From the NCBI RefSeq assembly GCF_025154075.1, contig NZ_JAOAMU010000001.1, positions 209,991-273,990 of the forward strand: a DNA stretch of 64,000 nt, given 5' to 3'. This document shows positions 1 through 8,490 of this stretch, one piece after another; position 1 is the stretch's first letter, and every line of letters starts with the position of its first letter. The notes under the pieces are model-generated. The model worked only from the letters and a program-made list of their open reading frames with translations. It made no database searches and was not told the DNA's origin. The translations under genes and the position numbers were made by a program. The DNA is from Chryseobacterium herbae. Its GTDB lineage: Bacteria; Bacteroidota; Bacteroidia; Flavobacteriales; Weeksellaceae.

Positions 1-291
1 AGAAAATCTTGTCATTGATTGTAAATAACATATCTGTAAACCAAAAAATTGACCTTGCGATTTTTCATAATTAAGATTGGACTAAGGCCTTTATCAGATC
101 TATAAACTAAAAGCGGGCTAAAGCCCACTCCTATTGAATATTTTTAGCCTTTGCAGAAAATCTTGTCATTGATTGTAAATAACATATCTGTAAACCAAAA
201 AATTGACCTTGCGATTTTTCATAATTAAGATGGGACTAAGACCTTTATCAAATCTATAAACTAAAAGCGGGCTAAAGCCCACTCCTATTGA
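1..291. repeat. Two direct copies of a ~137 bp intergenic repeat
   Basis: Positions 1-137 and 155-291 are nearly identical (offset 154). Each copy ends with the short palindrome GGGCTAAAGCCC followed by ACTCCTATTGA. No coding frame is convincing. The remainder to 363 is low-complexity sequence made of recurring CTACCT words that resemble the degenerate intergenic words seen elsewhere in the window. A REP-like chromosomal repeat is the likely class. Confidence 0.8.
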
Positions 292-363
292 TGTTTAATA
301 TAAATCTATCACCTTATACCTACTACCTGCTACCTAATATCTGCAACCTCCTACCTAAAAAAT

Positions 364-984
364 TCACCCACTTATTTTATACACACACCGCTGTCCGCCC
401 GACAAAATGTGGTTTATTCTTTCCACCTGATAACTTTTACCGATCAGATTTTGGAAATTGGAGAGTTCAGCACGGCAAAATCCCTGGCATTCAGTGGCAG
501 CGGCACAGATTGGGCAGTGATTTTCGATCAGGAAATAGTCATCCCCTTCTTTTGTCCATTCTGCCATATAGCCTTCTTCACTGCGGACTTTTACCAGTAC
601 GTCCAGTCGTTGCTCTAGAGATTCTGCTTTCACTAAGGCTTTTTCATAACGTTCATAAGTATTTTTTTCCCGGTCGTTAATCAAAAGATTCAATGCGTTT
701 TCTCCCAGAAGATTTTTTACAGACCGAAGGATCTGAACCGTAACATCCGCATGAGAATCAGGAAATTGAGAAAGTCCTTTTTCTGTAAGCGTGTAGTAAG
801 TAGATGGCCGTCCCACGCCTTCACTTTTGGTGATGGATCTGATGAGTCCTTCCTCAGCAAGATTCAGTAAATGCTTTCGCGCACCCTCCTTTGTAATAGA
901 GAGTTCTTTAGAGATCAAAAGGGATGTTGCTTCTCCTCTCATCTTTAAAAACATCAGGATGCGGTCTACTGCCGGCTTCTTCAT
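364..984 (-). CDS. SufR-like Fe-S winged-helix transcriptional regulator
   Basis: A 206-residue regulator. Residues 1-70 form a winged helix (recognition region ITKEGARKHLLNL, wing GVGRPSTYYTLTEKG) as in the ArsR/DeoR-like SufR family. The C-terminal half has cysteines at 157, 160, 166, 170 and 200. Cys157, Cys170 and Cys200 fall where SufR proteins hold cluster ligands (family pattern C-x12-C-x13-C-x14-C), while the third ligand position is Ser184 and Cys160/Cys166 are extra. I infer an Fe-S cluster sensor with altered coordination. It is divergent from sodA and the shared gap holds half-sites that fit an autoregulated operator. The ATG at 984 begins the winged helix directly. It could sense another redox cue than the cluster state assumed here. 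Confidence 0.8.
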   Translation of the reverse strand: MKKPAVDRILMFLKMRGEATSLLISKELSITKEGARKHLLNLAEEGLIRSITKSEGVGRPSTYYTLTEKGLSQFPDSHADVTVQILRSVKNLLGENALNLLINDREKNTYERYEKALVKAESLEQRLDVLVKVRSEEGYMAEWTKEGDDYFLIENHCPICAAATECQGFCRAELSNFQNLIGKSYQVERINHILSGGQRCVYKISG

Positions 985-998
985 TTGACAATATTTTA

Positions 999-1025
999 GT
1001 TGTTTTATTTACTACAACAAATATA
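999..1025 (-). promoter_or_regulatory. Probable regulator promoter (-7 box) and operator half-sites
   Basis: On the minus strand TATATTTG (plus 1018-1025) matches the Bacteroidetes -7 consensus TAnnTTTG for the regulator gene starting at 984. Just downstream lies GTTGT-N10-ACAAC (999-1018). Its 10-mer GTTGTTTTAT (999-1008) is identical to the right arm of the palindrome at 1118-1127. This suggests autoregulation by the divergent regulator. No clear -33 element is visible. Confidence 0.5.
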
Positions 1026-1101
1026 GTCATTTTCTATAATTTACCATTTAATTCATTAAATACATAAAAATCAAATCATTATATCAAAGTCAAACGAAAA
1101 C

Positions 1102-1127
1102 ATAAAACAACCAATAAGTTGTTTTAT
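1102..1127. promoter_or_regulatory. Perfect 10-bp inverted repeat, probable operator for the sodA regulator
   Basis: ATAAAACAAC, a 6-bp spacer CAATAA, then GTTGTTTTAT: two perfect 10-bp arms. It lies between the divergent regulator and sodA, and its right arm overlaps the -33 region of the sodA promoter. It is the best candidate binding site of the SufR-like protein. Confidence 0.6.
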
Positions 1128-1148
1128 TAAAATATATGATTACCTTTG
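1119..1148 (+). promoter_or_regulatory. sodA promoter (Bacteroidetes -33/-7)
   Basis: TTG at 1119-1121, 19 bp, then TACCTTTG at 1141-1148, a perfect TAnnTTTG -7 box, 28 bp upstream of the sodA ATG. The -33 element sits inside the right arm of the inverted repeat, so a bound repressor would block it. Confidence 0.65.
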
Positions 1149-1176
1149 AAACACATTAATCAAAAAAATAAAAGAA

Positions 1177-1803
1177 ATGAACTCATTTACATTACCTCAG
1201 CTTCCTTATGCTTATGATGCACTGGAACCATTTATAGATAAAGAAACCATGACCATCCATCATCAGCGTCACCATCAGGCGTATGTTGATAATTTGAATG
1301 CGGCATTAAAAGCAGCTGAAGAAACTTCTACCGACCTGGATTCCATCCTTCAGCGAATAAGTGAATACAGTCCGGCTATTAGAAACAACGGCGGTGGACA
1401 TTATAATCACTCTTTATTCTGGGAAATTCTTTCTCCTCAACCAAAATTAAACCCTGACGGAAAACTGGCGGAAGCTATCAACACTACTTTTGGAAGTCTT
1501 GAAGATTTTAAAGCTGAAATGAAAAAAGCAGGTCTCGGACAATTTGGTTCAGGATGGGTATGGTTATATGTAAAATTCAATGGCTCAATCGCAATCACTT
1601 CTACACCCAATCAGGACAATCCCATGATGGATACCCAATCTGCCAACAGAGGTTTCCCGATCCTTGGAATAGATGTGTGGGAACATGCTTACTATCTTGC
1701 TTATCAGAATAAAAGAGCAGATTATCTTGAGTCTTTCTGGTCTGTTCTGAATTGGTCAGCTGTAGAAAAAAAATACGAAGAAGTGCTTTCAAAAATCAGA
1801 TAA
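1177..1803 (+). CDS. sodA: Superoxide dismutase, Mn/Fe family
   Basis: Converts superoxide to oxygen and hydrogen peroxide in the cytoplasm. The 208-residue protein is of normal family length. Metal ligands are His28 (TMTIHH), His78 (GGGHYNHSLFW), Asp166 and His170 (DVWEHAYY). Gly before the GH motif and Gln146 in TPNQD are the manganese-type signatures, so Mn or cambialistic use is likely. There is no signal peptide. The start is the only ATG before the conserved N-terminus, and a perfect -7 box lies 28 bp upstream. It is divergent from the SufR-like regulator, which probably controls it. Confidence 0.97.
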   Translation: MNSFTLPQLPYAYDALEPFIDKETMTIHHQRHHQAYVDNLNAALKAAEETSTDLDSILQRISEYSPAIRNNGGGHYNHSLFWEILSPQPKLNPDGKLAEAINTTFGSLEDFKAEMKKAGLGQFGSGWVWLYVKFNGSIAITSTPNQDNPMMDTQSANRGFPILGIDVWEHAYYLAYQNKRADYLESFWSVLNWSAVEKKYEEVLSKIR

Positions 1804-2047
1804 ACAAGTTTAATATGACCTGAATTCGGGTTAGAAAAATTAAGATTAGGAAACTGGAAGGAGGTGTCTTGAAGTTACAATGAATTGAATCGTATCCTTG
1901 ACAAGAATAATTCTCCAGACTTGGCCACGGAGTAGTTTATTTAGTGGCAAAAATTAATAAAACCTGGTTATAATATTTCTTTGGGATCTCAATAACTTTC
2001 CTCTTCCAACTTCAGGCTTCCTTACCTAGTTAATTACAGAATCAATT

Positions 2048-2548
2048 ATGGATCAGAAAATTTTCATCAATAAAGCAGAAGCCTCAGGAATTATTGCTCT
2101 GGACCTTTTAAACTATAAACCCACTACAGAAATCGTAGAGCTGGATATTAAAGACTATCTTTTCATGGGAATGATTGTAAAGGAGAAAGAATTTAAAGAA
2201 TCAATCGCTGCTGTAGATTTTTCTGTGTACAACGAAAAAGCTGTAGGAATTATCTGCTCTACAGATGCCATTATTCCACCATGGGCATTTATGATGTTAA
2301 TGGAAAAACTGTCTCCTTATGCTGTTTACGCAGATTTAAACAGTGCGGAAACTATTCTGCTGGATCTCTGGAAACGGCGCCTGATGTATGCAGATCTTAA
2401 ATGTTATAAAAACCAGAAAGTGGTCGTCAGGGCAAGCGCTGATTACGATCCATCACTCTATTTACTGGCGGCCGGATTACTGAAACCCTTGGTTAAAACG
2501 CTGATGTATGGCGAAATAGGCTTACCGAAAGTAATTTTTAAAAGTTAA
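2048..2548 (+). CDS. DUF2480 family protein
   Basis: A 166-residue protein of the Bacteroidetes-restricted DUF2480 family. The family core is visible: LDIKDYLFMG near residue 30, STDAIIPPWAFM near 75 and LLKPLVKTLMYGE near the end. The function is unknown. In other flavobacteria I recall it near Fe-S assembly genes, which fits the neighbours here. It lies 244 bp after sodA, in a gap with no gene, and 7 bp before the FMN reductase, so the two are probably co-transcribed. No signal peptide or membrane segment. Confidence 0.85.
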   Translation: MDQKIFINKAEASGIIALDLLNYKPTTEIVELDIKDYLFMGMIVKEKEFKESIAAVDFSVYNEKAVGIICSTDAIIPPWAFMMLMEKLSPYAVYADLNSAETILLDLWKRRLMYADLKCYKNQKVVVRASADYDPSLYLLAAGLLKPLVKTLMYGEIGLPKVIFKS

Positions 2549-2555
2549 AAAAACA

Positions 2556-3110
2556 ATGAAAGCAATTATATTCAACGGCTCCCTGGAAAGAAGATCTGAG
2601 TCAACCTCGGGCAGAATTTCACGATACTTTGCAGAAAGACTTGAGAAATCAGGTGTCCAGAGTGAAATCTTTACATTGGCCGACTCAGGCATTCCTCTCT
2701 TTGATGTTACGCTGACCAAAACACCACTGGCAGTGCAGCGTATGACTCAGCTGTTTCTGGAAGCAGACATTCATTTCTGGCTTGCTCCTCTTTATCACGG
2801 AAGCATTCCCGGAGTGATGAAAAACTGCCTGGACTGGCTTGAAGTTACCTCGGGGTATGATCAACCGTACCTTACAGATAAAACGGTTGGACTGGTTTGC
2901 TGGGCAGACGGGCTGCATGCCATGCAGGGTATCAACACGATGGATGTTGTCGCCAAATCACTCCGTGCATGGCCTTTACCTTTCAGCGTTCCCGTGATGA
3001 GAACTGCATTATTCGATCATGAAGACCCCAAGAAAATATCTTCTCTGTACTCTGATAAATTCGATAAACTGATCAGCATTGCTACCACAAAAAGGATAGA
3101 AAAAATATAG
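2556..3110 (+). CDS. NAD(P)H-dependent FMN reductase (flavodoxin fold)
   Basis: A 184-residue flavodoxin-like reductase. The N-terminal loop FNGSLERRSESTS binds the FMN phosphate. The second family signature is LAPLYHGSIPGVMKNCLDWL around residues 77-96, typical of the SsuE/ArsH/azoreductase-like FMN_red family. It would reduce flavin or quinones with NAD(P)H in the cytosol. It starts 7 bp after DUF2480 and is followed 42 bp later by a ferredoxin gene, suggesting a small electron-transfer operon. The exact substrate cannot be told from sequence. Confidence 0.87.
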   Translation: MKAIIFNGSLERRSESTSGRISRYFAERLEKSGVQSEIFTLADSGIPLFDVTLTKTPLAVQRMTQLFLEADIHFWLAPLYHGSIPGVMKNCLDWLEVTSGYDQPYLTDKTVGLVCWADGLHAMQGINTMDVVAKSLRAWPLPFSVPVMRTALFDHEDPKKISSLYSDKFDKLISIATTKRIEKI

Positions 3111-3152
3111 TAAAACTAATAATTTAAGGACTATTAAAATTGACAGATTACA

Positions 3153-3476
3153 ATGAAGGATGAAATTACAATCACAGTAAAAGATCAGGACGGAAATATC
3201 CATGAACTGATCTGTCCGCTGGAAATGGGACTTAGCCTTAAAGATATCTGTAAAGCTTACGAGTTGCCGATGGAAGCTATGTGAGGAGGAATGGTAATGT
3301 GTGCGACCTGTCACTGCTACATTCTGAATGAAACTGTTGTTCTGCCAGAAAAAGGTGATATGGAGGAGGCGCTCTTATCCGAACTTTTTACGACGCTCCC
3401 TTCCAGCAGATTTGCCTGTCAGATTCAGCTCACGGCTGAAATGGAAGGACTTTCCATAGAAATTGCACAGAATTAA
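3153..3476 (+). pseudogene. [2Fe-2S] ferredoxin gene with in-frame UGA at the first cluster cysteine
   Basis: The frame from ATG 3153 encodes an adrenodoxin-type ferredoxin. Residues 1-43 are followed by TGA (3282-3284) and then GGMVMCATCHCYIL, continuing intact to TAA at 3474. The family motif is C-x5-C-x2-C. The TGA occupies exactly the first cysteine, the next two ligands are present (MC, TC), and the fourth is in FACQIQL. Everything else is undamaged on both sides, about 108 codons in all. Explanations are a recent TGT/TGC to TGA mutation, a sequencing error, or UGA recoding (Cys or selenocysteine). I see no strong SECIS hairpin after the codon. GGAGGA follows the TGA, so internal initiation at ATG 3291 or 3297 is conceivable, but that product would lack one ligand. 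Confidence 0.8.
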
Positions 3477-3501
3477 TTCACAAAAATAAAAGAAAACTGC
3501 T

Positions 3502-3609
3502 TAAGCATCGGACCGATCAATGCTTACAGCCTATTGTTTTTTTCATTTAAATTATGTTTAGACGGAGGGATTTCCCAAGCCAAAAAGGTCGAAAGGAAAT
3601 CCCTTTTTT
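3502..3609 (+). terminator. Hairpins between the two ferredoxin genes
   Basis: TAAGCAT (3502-3508) pairs with ATGCTTA (3520-3526), and a T7 run lies about ten bases beyond. A stronger hairpin follows: GGGATTTCC (3567-3575) pairs perfectly with GGAAATCCC (3595-3603), followed by T6. The second is a good Rho-independent terminator or attenuator 29 bp before the 4Fe-4S ferredoxin start. Confidence 0.65.
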
Positions 3610-3638
3610 AAAATCACCATTTAAAATCTTACCTATTT

Positions 3639-3989
3639 ATGGCAATTAAAATAACAGATGACTGCATCAACTGCGGAGCCTGCGAACCTGAATGTCCTAA
3701 CTCAGCTATTTATGAAGGAGCTATCGATTGGCGCTGGCAGGACAAAACAAAACTTTCGGGGGAAGTTGTCTTTCCGGACGGAACAGAAATAGATGCAAGT
3801 AGCTTTCAACAGGCTTACTCAGATGATGTCTACTACATCGTACCCGGAAAATGCACGGAATGTAAAGGTTTTCATGAAGAACCACAATGTAAAACAGTTT
3901 GTCCCGTAGACTGTTGTGTAGACGATCCGGACCACCGTGAGACCGAAGAAACTCTGTTGGATCGTCAGCGATTTTTACATACAGAATAG
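3639..3989 (+). CDS. 2[4Fe-4S] dicluster ferredoxin
   Basis: A 116-residue ferredoxin. The first cluster motif is [12 protein letters not shown] (residues 9-20). The second is [13 protein letters not shown] with CPVDCC (about residues 73-93), carrying the insertion typical of the YfhL/Bacteroidetes subgroup. It is a cytosolic low-potential electron carrier. It follows the broken [2Fe-2S] ferredoxin gene by 162 bp with a hairpin between them, so it may be transcribed separately or by read-through. The start ATG immediately precedes the conserved AIKITDDC. Confidence 0.93.
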   Translation: MAIKITDDCINCGACEPECPNSAIYEGAIDWRWQDKTKLSGEVVFPDGTEIDASSFQQAYSDDVYYIVPGKCTECKGFHEEPQCKTVCPVDCCVDDPDHRETEETLLDRQRFLHTE

Positions 3990-4190
3990 AAGTCTTTTTG
4001 AAAGTCAGAAAGCTAACAGTTCTTAAAAAACAAATTCCTGTTAATCAGAATCTTGTCTTTTTTTTAGTTAACAAAATAAATGAAAAATACGTCAAGTTGT
4101 TAACAAGTTTTTAATGGTGGTTTTTTTATATCGATGATAAAGTTTTTTTAATTGCAGAGTTATTTAACTGAAATTAAAAGCTTTACACGT

Positions 4191-6329
4191 ATGAAAAAAC
4201 AATTACTTCTGACCAGTACATTAATCGCTTTTCTTGCTTCTGCACAAGATAATGCTGCTCTTCAAAGAGAATTTGAACGACAGAATAAGGAAAACAGCGA
4301 AAAATTTGACTTCTATATTTCAAAACAATATGGATCACGTGAAAAAACTCCGGAGATTCAAAAAGAAATTGAAGAAAAAAGAAGCCGGTTAGGAGGTTTT
4401 CTACCCAATGGAAAACCATTCTTTCTTCAGCCCCATGACATGGATCAAATCAAAAACTCCAATTCTGATTTTCTCCAAAACGGAACGGTAAGCGGTCTGA
4501 CAGGATCTTTTAACGGGGAAAATATTAAATTTACCATTTTTGACGGTGGTGAAGCAGCCAACTCAGGCAGAGTATTCGCCGGGCATGTACTTTTTAACAA
4601 TCTTCCCAACAGAATTACCAACAAAGAAGCATCAACCATGAATTACGGAGGACACGCCACTTCAGTTGCCGGATTCATCGGATCAAACGGACATACACAA
4701 ACCATGACTTTTAACGACGGAAGTACCAGAGCCATTAATTTTCAGGGAATTGCCAAGAATTCACTGATTGATTCCTATACTTTCACCACCACTACTTTAC
4801 CCGGTAATACTTCCACCAGTACTGTGTATCAAAAGATTCTAACGGCACAACCTAAAATATCCAATCACTCTTATGGTGTGGACGCCGGCTGGGATTTCCA
4901 ACAAATCAATGGAGCAAATGCATGGGTATGGAATGGTGTTTTCACCAGTCCCTCCACATCTTATGATCTTCAGGGGACCTACTTTATAAACGATCAGAAT
5001 TATGATCAGATTGTGTATGCCAATCCCTCTTATATTATTGTAAAATCAGCTGGAAATGGCTATGGAGGCGGATCTGGACCTTCAACAACTCCCAAGTACT
5101 ATACAGACAATAATAATAACCCTATTCAATTTGCGGCAACAGACACCCTTCCGGCAGTAAATTGTGCATCGGGATTCGACTGCATTGGTCCGGGTTCTGT
5201 AGCCAAAAATATGATTATCGTAGGCGCTACCGATATTATTACAGCCAACGGGGGAAGATATACGACGGCGACAGACGTTATTCGTTCTGATTACAGCAAT
5301 GCAGGACCGAGAGATGACGGCGCCGTAAAACCAGACATCGTTGCAGTAGGCACCAGTGTTGGCAGCCTAGTAACGGAGGAAAATTTAACGGGAAGTCAAA
5401 GCCTTACTGTAGGCAGTGGAACCTCGTATTCAGCACCGGCAGTAACCGGAATTATCGGACTTTGGACACAAATTAACAAGCAGCTTTTCGGCGGTGCAGA
5501 ATTTAATGCAGCCTCCGCCAAAACATTAGTGGTGCATTCCGCTTTGGAAGCCGGCAATATCGGACCGGATCCGCAGTACGGATGGGGATTTATCGATGCT
5601 AAAAAAGGGGCAGAATTATTAGTGGGAAAATCAAATAATTCCATTCTTTTTAATGATGAAACTTTAACCAGCGGTACTCCTAATAAAAAGAGAGTTATTG
5701 CTTCAGGAAGCGAACCTTTAAAGGTAACTATTTCATGGGTTGATCCTGCGTATACCGTTTCTCCTACTTTAACATATGCCGATGCTCACAACAACAGAAC
5801 TTCAAAATTAATCAATGATTTAGATGTAAGAATTATTGACACGACCACGAATACGGTTTATGAGCCTTGGAAATTAAACGCATTAAGCCCCATGACTCCA
5901 GCAACGAAAGGGGATAATACAGTTGACAATGTGGAACAGGTACTTATTCAGACCCCTGCAGCCGGACGGGAATATAGAATTGAAATTACCAATAAAGGGA
6001 GTCTGGTGAATGGTACCGGGGCCAGTGCTCCGCAAAACTATTCTATTCTTGTTTCAGGATATTCACAGGTTCTGGCTACGGATGAAGCAGCCAAAGAGCG
6101 GGATGATATTGCAGTGGTGCCTGCTATAACTAAAGATATCGTTAAAATAGTAAAAGCACCGCAAAAATCTGTGTACACGATTTATGATATATCGGGTAAA
6201 AAACTGCAGACGGGCATTATCAAAAGTGATCAGGAATCCCTGGATTTATCTTCCTATGCTAAGGGTATTTACATCATTGAAATTAAAACCGGAAAAATAA
6301 ATATTTCTAAAAAAGTGATCAAAGAATAA
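4191..6329 (+). CDS. Secreted subtilisin-like serine protease (S8) with T9SS tail
   Basis: A 712-residue secreted endopeptidase. I chose ATG 4191, which begins a normal signal peptide (MKKQLLLTSTLIAFLASAQ); an upstream TTG would prepend 13 odd residues. The catalytic triad is Asp118 (TIFDGG), His155 (GGHATSVAG) and Ser412 (GTSYSAPA), with oxyanion Asn289 (SAGNG). A beta-rich domain follows at about 500-630. The last ~75 residues (VYTIYDISGKKLQTG, LSSYAKGIYIIEI, KKVIKE) form a type A T9SS sorting domain, so export is by Sec and then T9SS. The gene is alone, between a ferredoxin and a convergent reductase gene. Substrate unknown; probably extracellular protein degradation. Confidence 0.95.
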   Translation: MKKQLLLTSTLIAFLASAQDNAALQREFERQNKENSEKFDFYISKQYGSREKTPEIQKEIEEKRSRLGGFLPNGKPFFLQPHDMDQIKNSNSDFLQNGTVSGLTGSFNGENIKFTIFDGGEAANSGRVFAGHVLFNNLPNRITNKEASTMNYGGHATSVAGFIGSNGHTQTMTFNDGSTRAINFQGIAKNSLIDSYTFTTTTLPGNTSTSTVYQKILTAQPKISNHSYGVDAGWDFQQINGANAWVWNGVFTSPSTSYDLQGTYFINDQNYDQIVYANPSYIIVKSAGNGYGGGSGPSTTPKYYTDNNNNPIQFAATDTLPAVNCASGFDCIGPGSVAKNMIIVGATDIITANGGRYTTATDVIRSDYSNAGPRDDGAVKPDIVAVGTSVGSLVTEENLTGSQSLTVGSGTSYSAPAVTGIIGLWTQINKQLFGGAEFNAASAKTLVVHSALEAGNIGPDPQYGWGFIDAKKGAELLVGKSNNSILFNDETLTSGTPNKKRVIASGSEPLKVTISWVDPAYTVSPTLTYADAHNNRTSKLINDLDVRIIDTTTNTVYEPWKLNALSPMTPATKGDNTVDNVEQVLIQTPAAGREYRIEITNKGSLVNGTGASAPQNYSILVSGYSQVLATDEAAKERDDIAVVPAITKDIVKIVKAPQKSVYTIYDISGKKLQTGIIKSDQESLDLSSYAKGIYIIEIKTGKINISKKVIKE

Positions 6330-6395
6330 TTTCAGCTCGGCTTGAGTCGGATACAAACAATTCACAGTAAAAACCATAATATACTTTTTATAGAT

Positions 6396-6476
6396 AACAG
6401 GCAGGAGATATTCTTTTTCTCATAGTACACTATTTAGAATTTAAATTTATATCCCGATTCTCCTGTCCTGTTTTTT
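6396..6476. terminator. Imperfect terminator hairpin between convergent genes
   Basis: ACAGGCAGGAGA (6397-6408) pairs with TCTCCTGTCCTGT (6459-6471) with a single bulged base, and T6 follows. The loop is long (about 50 nt). It lies between the subtilase stop and the stop of the minus-strand reductase gene. Confidence 0.45.
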
Positions 6477-6494
6477 ATCACTGAATTAAATCAA

Positions 6495-7433
6495 TTATGA
6501 AAAGGCTTTGATCTCATCATATATTTTCCGGGTAAAAGGCGTTGCGATGTCTAATTCCTTTCCGAAATTCAAAACGGCACCGCCCAATAATTCGAGTTCA
6601 TTATTTTCTTTTCCTGAATTGACATCAAGCTGCAAAGAAGTGGGTGTTTCAAAAGGGAATGTCCCTGCTTTGGCAAATGTTTTCTGAATAATATCTTCGT
6701 CCAAAGTGATCATTTTTTTGTCAGCAATCATTTTAATCTCTTTCATGATCTCTGATGCTTCATGCTTTTGCCCATCATCCGTACAAACCGTTCCAATGGA
6801 AGAATTATGCTTCGCAGTTACCAGTCCGAAGCTGGCGATGAAAATATATTTGGTCCAGATATCTGTCAGTGAATTATCTTTAAAATCAAAGTCGATTTTA
6901 CTTTCTTTCAGGACATCTACGATCCAGTCTATATCAGCAGAGAAATGTTGAGGATCTCTTCCTACGATCATTTTTCCCGTTTTTCCTTTATGCTCTACAA
7001 CCCCTTTTTCTTTGATATGGGAAGCTACATAAAGACATGTCGGCAGAATAACGTGATCTGGAATTATTTTTCTTATTCTTTCGTAAATATCGGCACCGTT
7101 CATCATAGGAAGCAATACGGTATCCTTGCTGATGATGTCTTTAAGCTGCCTGCAGATATTTTCGAGATCATATTCTTTGACACAAATCAATACGAGGTCC
7201 GGATCTTTTACATCAGTTATATTCTGTTCTACAGCATCAGGAAACGTATGATTTACAGACTGTTCCGGTGAGATAAGAACCAGACCATTTTCCTTTACTT
7301 TTTTATACGTTTCACTTCGTGCGATAAAAGTTACCTTATATTTTTGGGAAGCCTCATTTTCCTGATTGATTTTAAAACCAAAATATCCGCCTACTCCACC
7401 TAATCCGGCCACTACAATATGTTTCTTAGTCAT
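6495..7433 (-). CDS. panE: 2-dehydropantoate 2-reductase family protein (ApbA/PanE)
   Basis: A 312-residue NADPH-dependent reductase. The Rossmann motif GLGGVGGYFG is at residues 10-19, and the central ICVKEYDLE and LPMMNGADIYERI segments are typical of ketopantoate reductase. The C-terminal helical domain contains the TSLQLDVNSGKENNELELLGG signature region of this family. It would reduce ketopantoate to pantoate for pantothenate and CoA, although close paralogues act on other 2-keto acids. It stands alone in a convergent arrangement with the subtilase. A single ATG fits. Confidence 0.85.
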   Translation of the reverse strand: MTKKHIVVAGLGGVGGYFGFKINQENEASQKYKVTFIARSETYKKVKENGLVLISPEQSVNHTFPDAVEQNITDVKDPDLVLICVKEYDLENICRQLKDIISKDTVLLPMMNGADIYERIRKIIPDHVILPTCLYVASHIKEKGVVEHKGKTGKMIVGRDPQHFSADIDWIVDVLKESKIDFDFKDNSLTDIWTKYIFIASFGLVTAKHNSSIGTVCTDDGQKHEASEIMKEIKMIADKKMITLDEDIIQKTFAKAGTFPFETPTSLQLDVNSGKENNELELLGGAVLNFGKELDIATPFTRKIYDEIKAFS

Positions 7434-7512
7434 ACATTAATTTTTAACAAAGATGGCTTTCAAATTTGAATATATCACTTGACAAATGCAAAGAAATTAG
7501 AAGGTACATTTT

Positions 7513-7713
7513 AGACATCAGATTTCAGACACAAGACATGAGACTTTTAGGTTGAGGTTAGAAATGGAAATAGTGAATTTTGCTTTGCAAGTGAATGGTG
7601 AATGATAAAGTCAAGATGTAAGAGATCAGATACAAACAGGCAATACTTTAACTATACCATTATGAACCAGCAACTAGCAACGTTATTTTAACTAGCAAAT
7701 GACAACCAGCAAC
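7513..7713. repeat. Dispersed degenerate intergenic repeat, copy A
   Basis: The gap 7434-7740 has no gene. It holds recurring words: AGACATCAGATTTCAGACAC, a 31-bp block at 7573-7603 that recurs with one mismatch at 40832-40862, and GAACCAGCAAC words at 7664-7713. The same order of words appears in reverse orientation at 14761-14940. Confidence 0.6.
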
Positions 7714-7740
7714 CCATCTAAACCTCTCAAACCCGTACGG

Positions 7741-8328
7741 TTACATTTTATTGATGTCCCGTCTGATCCGGCTCAAAGAACTGTCTTTGATCCCCAGATA
7801 GGATGCAATAACTTTCAACGGTACATGCTGGAAAATATCCGGATGCTTTTTCATCAGATTAAAATACCGTGTAGAAGCTTTCTGACTGGCCATTTCGATC
7901 AGCCGGTCGTGGATGCTGTAGTAATTCAGGACAAACAGCAGTCTGCTGAATTCTCTGAATTCCGGGATGTTATGAAAATTATGCTGTACATTTTCCAGAC
8001 CAGTTTCCCAAAACGAACAGGCTGTAATCGTTTGGTAGGTTTCCTTGGCGGGCTGCTGTCTGAAGAAGGATAAAAAGTCATTGACAAAACAGGGTGCTAC
8101 ATATATATTAGTCGTGATTTCTTCATTGTCCTCATTCAGAATAAAGGAACGGACGTAGCCTTTTTCCAGGAAGAATGTCCTCGTACTGACCTCATCTTTA
8201 TGCAGGACAACTTCATTCGCTTTGAGTTCGAAGGAACTAAAGGTTTCTGTAATTTTTTCAACCACCTCTTCTTTGATGTCAAATAAAGAATGGAAATAAT
8301 GATTAATTGAGGACTTATTCATGATCAT
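7741..8328 (-). CDS. Crp/Fnr-family transcriptional regulator
   Basis: About 195 residues. The N-terminal part is a cyclic-nucleotide-binding-like beta roll (ANEVVLHKDEVSTRTFFLEKGYVRSF, then ENEEITTNIY-like strands). The C-terminal winged helix contains LKVIASYLGIKDSSLSRIRRDI. There are no FNR-type cysteines, so it is not an Fe-S sensor of that type, and the ligand is unknown. The frame can be extended to a TTG at 8343, but ATG 8328 (or 8322) is the more natural start. It is divergent from the dehydrogenase gene at 8491 and an inverted repeat lies in the shared gap, so it probably regulates that gene. Confidence 0.88.
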   Translation of the reverse strand: MIMNKSSINHYFHSLFDIKEEVVEKITETFSSFELKANEVVLHKDEVSTRTFFLEKGYVRSFILNEDNEEITTNIYVAPCFVNDFLSFFRQQPAKETYQTITACSFWETGLENVQHNFHNIPEFREFSRLLFVLNYYSIHDRLIEMASQKASTRYFNLMKKHPDIFQHVPLKVIASYLGIKDSSLSRIRRDINKM

Positions 8329-8383
8329 AAAGTGTCGCAACAAGAATCAAAATTAAGCAAAATCCGGAACATTTTCCTTTATT

Positions 8384-8431
8384 AATCGGTTTTATCAATA
8401 ATTACTATCGAAACAATATGCACAACCGATT
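8384..8431. promoter_or_regulatory. 8-bp inverted repeat between divergent regulator and dehydrogenase
   Basis: AATCGGTT (8384-8391) and AACCGATT (8424-8431) are perfect inverted arms separated by 32 bp in the divergent promoter region. They are a candidate operator for the Crp-type protein. The spacing is wide for one dimer, so the role is uncertain. Confidence 0.3.
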
Positions 8432-8490
8432 CAAAAAAATGAAGAAATTTGTGTCGTTCAAACAATTTATCATTTTAAAAATTATCTATA

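Noticed and set aside
3282-3330. Possible SECIS hairpin after the UGA
   Set aside because: Only 3-bp stems such as GGT/ACC or GTG/CAC can be drawn, which is too weak to claim.
7699-8073. 124-residue plus-strand frame overlapping the Crp gene
   Set aside because: It begins in repeat words and runs antisense to a well-supported regulator gene.
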